DNA of 60,000 bases from the NCBI RefSeq assembly GCF_000003815.2, contig NC_049987.1, positions 11,804,778 to 11,864,777 on the forward strand. The letters run 5' to 3'. Each line of letters opens with the position of its first letter. The stretch's first letter is position 1. Both the position numbers and the translations under genes were made by a program. The stretch is from Branchiostoma floridae (lineage: Eukaryota > Chordata > Leptocardii > Amphioxiformes > Branchiostomatidae). The notes beneath the pieces are model-generated. The model ran no database searches, had not been told where the DNA came from, and worked only from the letters and a program-made list of their open reading frames with translations. This document shows positions 53,366 through 60,000 of the stretch, one piece after another.

Positions 53366-54265
53366 CACAGGACAGAGGGGGAGAGAAATATGCAGTTGTG
53401 TATAGTGGGACTGTAACAGGCTGCTCTGTAGATCAAGTTGAGACATGTAGATTGGGCCTTCGAAACCTTTTGTACACAAGCCTAAGTCATGTACTTAAGA
53501 ATAGTCGACATTCTTCCAAAACCCAGTGTCACTTTTTTTGTGTGCAACGAAAAGATGTCTGTTGTATGCAATCATGGGGTGAGAGGGAAATCTAGTCCAT
53601 TGTCAAGCCATCATCATTCAGTGCAATAGGTGTCCACGGATGGATGTTGCACTGGGTACAACAGAACATCTTGTGCAGCATTTTAACAATTTTGTACCCC
53701 GCAATATTCTTTCCACACCGTTTCTAGTGTTCGACTCCCATCCGGGCACCTTTGATATGCCTCACTCACCAGATGCGTGCTGTAAAAATGAACAGTGATT
53801 TAACAGTTTAGTTTTATAGACAACTCCCACCATGTTCCACATATTTATACTGTATGTACGGGACGGATTTGTTTCTAGTTGTCACTGCTTGTAGTCGCAG
53901 TCTTTGTGTCAGTGCACAGAAAATATGAAATGAAATGTGGAATATTTAAGCCTATCATGCTGTAGGAAGCAGGAGAATCAAGAGAGCAGGTTTTTGAAAC
54001 CTGTGTCAGAAAGCATCATGACATTATACTTCCACATAAGTTAAGCCCATGGCCGAGGTAGGCCCTCTTCAGATGGATTTTCCAAGGAAAAATTGTCAGA
54101 ACGATTGAGAATTTTTGCGTGGATCTCAGATGTATTGCAAAGTGCACAAAACAGTCAAAGCTGGTCATAGACGCTGCCTTGATGAGCGTTATCGGGCACT
54201 GTATAGTCATGCGCACTTTGTACTTGATGTCTCAACCATGAAATAAATGTTTATGTAAAGATCTG
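53366..54265 (+). other. ARID1 3'UTR
   Basis: Non-coding sequence after the stop, running to just beyond the poly(A) signal at 54242. It has no repeat elements. The end is an estimate from the signal. Confidence 0.65.
54242..54247 (+). terminator. ARID1 polyadenylation signal AATAAA
   Basis: Canonical AATAAA 877 bp after the stop codon, followed 30-50 bp downstream by the GT-rich stretch CAGTGTCTGGTCTTCTGATG. It is the first convincing signal downstream of the stop. Confidence 0.7.
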
Positions 54266-54939
54266 CACATCACTTCAGTGTCTGGTCTTCTGATGAAGTA
54301 GAATGGATTTTACACTGCCGATTTGACCAACTGTTTGGCTGCTAACTGCAGAATTAGAAGGTAAAACCAAAAAAACATTAGATCTAGGACATTACCATTT
54401 TGCTTGTCATTACTTTAAAAAAAACATTTAAAACAATCAAGTCACTGTTTTCTCATTGTAGAGTTAAAGAACTGTCATTTGGACTAGTCGCTGGTACGGA
54501 TAAGTGTGCCTTTTATACTAGGGTACACCTCCCATCAACTTCCTATTTTGGAGTCTCAGACAGTTTAAATTGATATGGGTGGGATTTTGTGGGGTTTTTT
54601 TTAAACAAAGTAGTGTTAGGTCAGATTTTAGTGAAAACAGTGCATCATGAAAAGCCTTGATAATCATTTGCTATATTTTTCAATCGTTTTGACTAGTAAC
54701 AAGATCTTGGATCTTATCCTAAAATCCACCTACTGGCAAGATGTAACCTGCTGTTCTAGCACTTGTCGCAAGACAGCACTGCTGACCTCAAGTTTCAGCT
54801 ATGAAGTACAAGAATATATCGCATGGTGACGCTGTTGAGCATAGAGCCTGAGGACACTGACATACAGCAAAACGAACTTCGGTTTAACCGTCATCTATAG
54901 GGGTGGTCAAGATAGTTTCTTTTACCCTCTAACCATGTA
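54266..54939. other. Intergenic region between convergent ARID1 and collagen genes
   Basis: About 670 bp of AT-rich sequence between the ARID1 cleavage region and the MITE in the collagen 3' end. I see no gene. No clear AATAAA was found on the minus strand for the collagen mRNA. Confidence 0.6.
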
Positions 54940-55072
54940 CAGTCAAACCTGTATTAGTGGTCACTAAAGACTATTTCTTAATGCTTAGATCAATGGGAAA
55001 ATTTCAAGGGACCGACAAAAAGTGACCGCAATGGCCAGGTGGTCGCTATGCGAAGGTGGCCGCTATTGACTG
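54940..55072. mobile_element. Pogo/mariner-like MITE (133 bp) in collagen 3'UTR
   Basis: CAGTCAAACCTGTATTAGTG at the left and the inverted right end CAGTCAATAGCGGCCACC, with TA flanks (54938-54939, 55073-55074). The internal GGTGGTCGCTA and GTGACCGCAATGGCCAGG match the family seen at 8132-8610. It starts 17 bp past the collagen stop codon on the minus strand. Confidence 0.8.
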
Positions 55073-55089
55073 TACATCATCAACAGACT

Positions 55090-55571
55090 TCACTTGGTGC
55101 AGACGACACAGGTGAGCTCCCTCCCTTCCACGTAGTCAGGACACGGCAGGGACCCACAACGGGCTTCAACGGAGTAGAACAGCGCACCGGCCTGGTTGGC
55201 GTGTCCACCCTGTACGGTGTCGGGCTGTTCATCCACACAGACGTACTGTTTTGCACCGGCGTGGTCGAACTTTCCAGCCATGAGGTACCCATCGTACTCC
55301 TCGGTCCAGGCAGTGGGGCAGGTGTAACGGGCGGGGATCATCAACTTACTGCCGCGGGTTGGGACGTAGCAGACTGCACACGGGATGTTGTGATTGTGAA
55401 GAGAGGTGGAGCCGAACGGGACATTTGTGTTCAACTCGTATTCTGATCCGTATATGAAAGCTTTCCACCCTTGGATTCCATCTTGGTACCTCCTCCACTG
55501 TGGGTTGGTGGGCAGACACTGGTAGTTGGTCCCGCTACCTGGGTGGTTCCAATACGCACCTCCTGCCACAC
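55090..55571 (-). CDS. Collagen gene, last exon (C-terminal domain and stop)
   Basis: Acceptor CTCCACACAG, phase 1; stop TGA at 55090-55092. It encodes GVAGGAYWNHPGSGTNYQCL, then NNIPCAVC-type HNHNIPCAVCYVPTRG, MIPARYTCPTAWTEEYDGYL, YVCVDEQPDT and EARCGSLPCPDYVEGRELTC. It is the main part of the family-defining C-terminal domain, carrying nine of its ten cysteines. Confidence 0.94.
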
Positions 55572-58500
55572 CTGTGTGGAGATACACAGAAACAATTATC
55601 ATCACCTTGATAAGACCTAAGACTAGACTCTTACCCCTCGAACAAGGCAGCCCCCCTAACTTCTTGGTTTCCCGCGCTACACGCGCGCAAAGCTGTTACT
55701 TTCGATCGAGGTGAATGCCCTATCCCTATCCCGGTTATATGCGGGCATGGTACACAGGGCATGTATTTGTATGTCGGATATACCAGAGCTTTGCAGTAAA
55801 GGGTTTCAACAAGAGTACATGGCAGTACCGATACGTGAAATACAATCAATCGACCCTACATCTGCAAGCTAAGAAGCTTGCTGTCTTGTGCTAGCTGAAG
55901 AGGAACCGTTGAATCATTGTAAATCATATTTGCCTCAATTACCATGCCTTTTCATAAGTATGCATACACGAAGCATACAACGGTGTACATCCACAAACCT
56001 TGTATAGAACAAGTAATGCTCATACTACAATGTACATATTCAGATATGCCCAAGCATTAAGAAGACCTTACCAGAGTAGACAGTTGTTGCTCCAGAGGGA
56101 CAAGTCTTCTTGGCCCAGCGGATGTAAACAGCGCCTCCTGCAACAAAGCAACACAATGGGCATTAACTAATTATATATTAACTAGTTTGCAGTGACACAT
56201 TTGATAGAAGGTTTTGCGCATTTTATCTAATCGGCATCTGATATACCTGGTAGGAGCAACGCGCTATGAGATGTATTTTTTTCATCTGGCGCCGACCTTC
56301 CACCATTCTCCTACGCAGAGTGACCACAGTCGTGTCAAAACGTCCTGATAGGCTAATGCCGTTGGGGACCGGGCGTTAGGAGGTTGACCTTCCACGTCAT
56401 ACACATCATGTTGAAGCCGAAGGGCGGTTATACCGGCTATATTGATACAGATGTTGTTGTTTTTTTAACGAGAAGCTGCTCACTGCCCTTATGAGATTAA
56501 GTTCTTTATTCCTCTTTATTCCTTAATTTCTTTATTCTTATTGTCAAGCTTATTATTCAGCTTAGAGAACCCCTGTGTGTAGTTTTACCTGGTCCTTTAG
56601 GGCCGGTGGAGCCCGTGTATCCCCTGTACCCTTTCTGGCCTTTAGCGCCTTGCGGACCGGTAGGACCCATGGCCCCTCTAGCGCCCTGCAGACCGGTGTA
56701 GCCTCTGTCTCCTCTAGCGCCCTGGAGACCGGTAGAGCCCATGTCTCCCTTCATGCCTTTAGCGCCCTGCAGACCGGTGAAGCCCCTGTCTCCTTTAGCG
56801 CCCTGCTGACCGGTGGAGCCCCTGTCTCCTTTAGCGCCCTGCAGACCAGTGGAGCCACTGGCTCCTTTGGCGCCCTGCTGACCAGTGGAGCCCCTAGCTC
56901 CCTTCATGCCTTTAAACCCTTGAGGACCGGTGGAGCCTCTATCGCCTTTCGGGCCTTCAGGACCTTGTCCACCGATGGATCCCATGTCTCCTTTCTGGCC
57001 TTTGAGTCCCTGCTCGTTAGATGTTCCTATTAATAAAAGGGAACAGACAGATCTAAACTGTATTGCTCTGATAATGATCAGACAGAAAAGTAACCGATAA
57101 CTATAGTTAAAAGAAATACTCTGATAACACACATAGGGGTCTTTGGTAGTACGTACTTCCTTGTGAGAAAGTACTCGTACAAAACGCAACATGATAGGCT
57201 TTATGCTGGAGGATATCCCTTGAAACATAGTAAGAGACACAAAAAGTCGTGCATTATTACCTGTTCCTGGCTCCCCCTTCGGTCCGGGTGGTCCCGTCTC
57301 TCCTTTTTGTCCAGCAGTTCCCTGTAAACATTACACTGGCATTGGTTAACTCGTATATGAAAAACACATAATATATTATGCTCCACAAAGTATAGAAATG
57401 TTTCTTTCCGTTTGTTATCTTTTACGTCTTTCATTTAAAAGATAGTTTTATCTACTATTGACTTCTTGAGAAAAACAAAAAAACTGTCAAATCTGTATCC
57501 TACATACGGGAAGACCGGCAGCACCAGGTATCCCGTCTCGTCCGTCTCGTCCGGACTGACAGCCTGGATAGGTGAACGAGAGTCTTAAACAACGCTTAAC
57601 GATAGTCTGAGACAACGATTATCTGTAACAACGACAGTTTGAGACAAGGACAGTCTGGAACAACGATAGTCTGAAACAAGTTTGAAAGTCCTATCATGGA
57701 ATTCAATGGATTTCTGAACTTTCCTCATGAGTTATGCAAATTAGCTGTTGATTTGCATAATTAGTATTACATTATGTAATATATAAGTCATCACTTAGGA
57801 AGCCGCTAGCTATAGGGGGCCCACCATCATACTCGACCTTCGTTGTCCTGACCCCTACCCACCTACCAAATATTATCAGGGTCCTTTCAATGCTTCTCGA
57901 GTTATGCATTCCACAAACAAACGCACACACTCGGCCCGCTACCGTCCTAACAAAAAATGCTACGCCAACTATATTTTCGAACGCAACCTTCCTTTCCGCA
58001 ACCGCTACTCAAATACCAAATATCATGAAAATCCATACACAGCATCTTGAGTTATATGCTGTTGGCATGGATTTATGAACTTTCCTCATTAATTATGCAA
58101 ATTAGCTGCTGATTCACATAATTAGTATTACATTGTGTAAGTCATCACTCATTCTATCTACATACCAAACATCCTGATGAACCGTCGACACGTTCTCGAG
58201 TTATTCTCGTCCAAATTTTGAAAGGAAATCGGTGCCTGCAGTTCCCAAAAAGCCGCTAGGGGGTCCAAACTCACAGTACTTACTCTCTGCCCCAAGGGCT
58301 ATCTACCACTAAAAAATCATGACCACAGCATGTCCAGAACACAAAGTGTCAAAATTAAAAGTTAGGCGGCCCATTATCGAACTTGACCTTCATTTTCCTG
58401 ACCCCCACCCACCTACCAAATATCATCAGGATCCATTCAAGTACTCTCCAAGCAGAGGTTAAGTCGCGTAGATATGGTAGTAGTCGGAGCGCCGGTGTAA

Positions 58501-60000
58501 TTTTTCCGACTACTACCATATCTACGCGACTCAACCTCTGCTTGGAGAGTACCATTCAAGGGTTCTCGAGTTATCTTGCATACCGACAAACGCACTTACA
58601 TACAAATCCCGCTACAGCACCGTAGGTAAGAGCCAGGTAAACCATTTTCGCACTTGACCTTCGTGTCCTCTCCAAAACCGCTACACACCTACCAAGTATC
58701 GTGAAAATCACCCTGCTGCATTTTGACTTAGGCTGCCCAAAACAAAACGCAAAAAAACATACCAAGCTCGCTGCAGTACCGTAGAAAAACGCCAGGTAAA
58801 CCGTTTTCGCACTTGGCATTCCTTTCGACAACCGCTACACACTTACCAAAAATCACAAAGTTCCATCCACAATTTCTCGAGTTATATGCTGTTGACCTAC
58901 ATACAGACCCATGTCGACAAAAACATACTCTTCTTGGCGAAGAGAATAAAGATAGACTGAAACAACACTTAACGATAGTCTGAGACAACGATAGTCTGAA
59001 ATAACGCTAAAACATTGTTCAATATTTAATTAACTCTAGCTACTTGATGCAAGTTGTGGCAGTGATGTTTCGCGGCAACATTGTGAAAGTGATGACTTCA
59101 TACTGGTATACTTTTATAACGCTGCCAAATTGACGGTGAGTTTGACTCACAAGCATTAAAATATCAATCGGGTCCAAGCTGGAAGCCTACAGAGATCTAT
59201 GACCGATAAACTCAGGATATAAAAGGTTTGATGTCACGCCGATAACAACAGAACTCACCTGAAGGTCCAATGGGAAGTCGAACCCAGTTCGGGGTCGGCG
59301 CGTCTCTCTTGCGCCTGCGCAGTAGCCCTCCCACACTGTCGTTCTTACTCAGCAGCTCGCTGTCAACAACACTGACGTCATCAGCCTGGGGGTTCAGCAC
59401 AGAACCGGTCTGATGGGACAGGGTAGATCATAAGGCGATCTCAAAGTTTGTCAACCTAATATAACTTTTTTTTATATGTATACAGTTGTCTACAAGAACA
59501 CGGCTTAAACACGGTATGTGTGTCTAGAAACGATAGCTGATGAGCGACCGTATTGCGACCAACATTGGATTGTGTGATCCATTGATTTCATAATTGGAAT
59601 ATGGTCCAAGACATAAAGGTATAATTAAAAAACAACAAAACACATGAAACGCAAACTTCCAATGTTTCTTCTAAAAGTTATCTGTCAAATCTTCAGTCGC
59701 TAACCGGTCGGCAGTCTCTAGCGGAAAGCGATGACTCGGCCTTTGTGTGGATAAATATCATATTATATATCTATGATGAATAGCATAAGGTTATAGAAAT
59801 ACTATTTTAAATATGTTTTAACTCACATTAGTTGACTGTTGTTCGGCCTGGTTCGGTGGGAAGTTCCCGCCATGAATCTGTGATTCCAGCACGGCAACCC
59901 TCTCCCTCAGGGTCACGGTCTCCTGTTGGTCTCGCTCAGCTCTCGCCTGGAATCCTTTGACGTTCGCCACCTCTATCATCATGTTGGTCATCTCTTGCTC
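55090..60000 (-). CDS. Short-chain collagen C4-like gene with furin site (5'-partial)
   Basis: Seven exons with GT-AG borders and matching phases give 475 visible C-terminal residues; the N-terminus lies beyond 60000. Order: a heptad-like coiled-coil segment (first 58 residues); a furin-type basic site LLRRRKRD; Gly-X-Y segment 1 (12 triplets, GRDGRDGIPG...GEPGTG); an interruption TSNEQ; Gly-X-Y segment 2 (47 triplets, containing RGD); and a C-terminal non-collagenous domain of about 180 residues with ten cysteines (CPSG, YQCLP, IPCAVCYV, RYTCPT, YVCVD, EARCGSLPCP, LTCVVC). That domain identifies the short-chain collagen C4/spongin-like family, extracellular structural proteins. A coiled coil followed by a furin site resembles membrane-anchored, shed collagens (types XIII, XXIII, XXV), so a type II membrane origin is plausible but unproven here. 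The gene is convergent with ARID1. Confidence 0.9.
55572..56071 (-). other. Collagen intron within the C-terminal domain
   Basis: A 500-bp phase-1 intron; unique sequence, no feature recognized. Confidence 0.75.
56072..56137 (-). CDS. Collagen gene, first exon of the C-terminal domain
   Basis: Acceptor CTTTGTTGCAG, donor CTCTG|GTAAGG, phase 1 to 1. It encodes GAVYIRWAKKTCPSGATTVY followed by S and a split G. The GGAVY.RWG/AK..CP.GA..VYSG motif is the start of the short-chain collagen C4 C-terminal domain. Confidence 0.93.
56138..56588 (-). other. Collagen intron before the C4-domain exons
   Basis: A 451-bp phase-1 intron; no repeat was recognized apart from short T and TTTATT-type runs. Confidence 0.75.
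56589..57026 (-). CDS. Collagen gene, long Gly-X-Y exon with 36-bp internal repeats
   Basis: Acceptor TTATTAATAG, donor GACCAG|GTAAAA, phase 1 to 1, 146 codons. After TSNEQ it encodes about 47 uninterrupted Gly-X-Y triplets. Most follow a 12-residue period GST-GxQ-GAK-GDR, repeated about eight times with variants (GFT, GYT, GPT). The motif GARGDRG includes an RGD tripeptide. The DNA is repetitive at 36 bp, so copy number may vary between alleles. Confidence 0.92.
57261..57321 (-). CDS. Collagen gene, second Gly-X-Y exon
   Basis: Acceptor TGTTTACAG, donor GAACAG|GTAATA, phase 0 to 1. It encodes GTAGQKGETGPPGPKGEPGT. It continues the Gly-X-Y register from the previous exon. Confidence 0.87.
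57508..57563 (-). CDS. Collagen gene, first Gly-X-Y exon
   Basis: Acceptor CCTATCCAG, donor CTTCCC|GTATGT, phase 1 to 0. It encodes CQSGRDGRDGIPGAAGLP preceded by a split Gly. The single cysteine just before the helix could form interchain disulfides (inference). Confidence 0.85.
57589..57690. repeat. Tandem GACAACGATAGTCTGA-type repeat, left block
   Basis: Variants of ACAACGATAGTCTGAGACA repeat about five times. A shorter block of the same repeat lies at 58951-59010; both begin with CTTAACGATAGTCTGAGACA. Confidence 0.8.
57715..58920. repeat. Diverged interspersed repeat copies in near-tandem arrangement
   Basis: The order TTTTCG.ACTTGACCTTC, ACC.CTACCCACCTACCAAATA, TCATCA.GATCCATTCAA, TTCTCGAGTTAT and AAACGCACA...CCCGCTACAG.ACCG recurs four to six times with heavy divergence (near 57830, 57975, 58160, 58380, 58650, 58800). 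A second motif, TTATGCAAATTAGCTG.TGATT.GCATAATTAGTATTACAT-like, occurs at about 57730 and 58090. Confidence 0.75.
58442..58551. mobile_element. 110-bp fold-back MITE with 9-bp target duplication
   Basis: Two arms of 47-48 bp (58441-58488 and 58505-58552) are reverse complements with one mismatch (A/G at 58461); a 16-bp loop separates them. The outer end is TACTCTCCAAGCAGAGGTT. CCATTCAAG is repeated exactly on both sides (58433-58441 and 58552-58560). The insertion interrupts one of the local interspersed repeat copies. Confidence 0.92.
59259..59409 (-). CDS. Collagen gene, furin-site exon
   Basis: Acceptor GTCCCATCAG, donor CTTCAG|GTGAGT, phase 0 to 1. It encodes TGSVLNPQADDVSVVDSELL, SKNDSVGGLLRRRKRDAPTP and NWVRLPIGPSG. 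RRRKR followed by D fits the furin consensus R-X-K/R-R. In membrane collagens, such a site between coiled coil and collagen domain releases the ectodomain (established for types XIII, XXIII, XXV). Confidence 0.88.
59410..59826 (-). other. Collagen intron between coiled-coil and furin-site exons
   Basis: A 417-bp phase-0 intron, AT-rich; no repeat was recognized. Confidence 0.75.
59827..60000 (-). CDS. Collagen gene, coiled-coil exon (partial at window edge)
   Basis: Encodes EQEMTNMMIEVANVKGFQAR, AERDQQETVTLRERVAVLES and QIHGGNFPPNQAEQQSTN. Hydrophobic residues at heptad-like spacing suggest a trimerizing coiled coil. The donor AAT|GTGAGT is phase 0. The upstream part of this exon is outside the window. 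Confidence 0.85.

Larger units (their letters stand above)
57564..59258 (-). other. Collagen intron filled with interspersed/tandem repeats
   Basis: A phase-1 intron of 1.7 kb. It holds the repeat block 57700-58920, flanked on both sides by AACGATAGTCTGA-type repeats (57589-57690 and 58951-59010), and the hairpin MITE at 58442-58551. No exon is needed by phase and none was found. Confidence 0.8.

Noticed and set aside
55039-55446. 135-codon plus-strand frame
   Set aside because: Antisense shadow of the last collagen exon, partly reading into the MITE.
56575-57033. 152-codon plus-strand frame, Ser/Ala-rich and repetitive
   Set aside because: Antisense shadow of the Gly-X-Y collagen exon.

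Overview
The window looks like chordate, most likely amphioxus (Branchiostoma), nuclear DNA. It has long AT-rich introns, compact GC-richer exons with GT-AG boundaries, many short terminal-inverted-repeat (TIR) elements, one ARID1 gene equally like vertebrate ARID1A and ARID1B, and a short-chain-collagen C4-like gene of a kind known from sponges, cnidarians, protostomes and amphioxus but not from vertebrates. The organism is an inference from these features; no species marker was read.

Positions 1-53365 (+) hold what appears to be a complete ARID1 (BAF250/Osa) gene, the DNA-binding scaffold subunit of canonical BAF (SWI/SNF) chromatin remodelers. I place 17 coding exons. All splice phases agree, and together they encode 2370 residues (human ARID1A has 2285). 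Exon 1 has an ideal start context and the ancestral MAAQVA start. Exons 2-12 encode a low-complexity Q/P/G/M/Y-rich region, exons 13-14 the ARID, exon 16 a basic nuclear-localization-like patch, and exon 17 the C-terminal BAF250 helical-repeat region and the stop. A poly(A) signal follows at 54242. The most distinctive part of the gene is a pair of tandemly duplicated, phase-0, 45-nt microexons (16726-16770 and 18820-18864). I know of no counterpart to them in human ARID1 proteins.

The ARID1 introns carry a dense record of mobile and tandem repeats: pogo/mariner-like MITEs with TA target duplications (2934-4464, 8132-8610); a second TIR family with 5-bp target duplications (7948-8835, which hosts the 8132-8610 MITE, and 33063-33793); a hAT-like element with an 8-bp duplication (25045-25459); a palindromic family with TIR ATCTCCAAGCAGAT (16854-17032, 24857-25027); a 1.6-kb fold-back element built on inverted minisatellite arrays (35160-36783); a 528-bp tandem duplication (23223-24249); and a 163-bp satellite leading into a duplicated 0.6-kb unit that contains a 100-N assembly gap (41911-43980).

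Positions 55090-60000 (-) hold the 3' seven exons of a collagen gene arranged tail to tail with ARID1. The visible part encodes a coiled-coil stretch, a furin-type RRRKR cleavage site, two Gly-X-Y segments (12 and 47 triplets, the second built from a 12-residue repeat), and a ten-cysteine C-terminal domain of the short-chain collagen C4 type. The order resembles membrane-anchored, sheddable collagens, but the N-terminus lies beyond the window. A 133-bp MITE starts 17 bp past its stop codon, so it should form part of the 3'UTR. A 110-bp near-perfect hairpin transposon with a 9-bp target duplication lies in one of its introns. No tRNA, rRNA, CRISPR or prokaryotic-type features are present.
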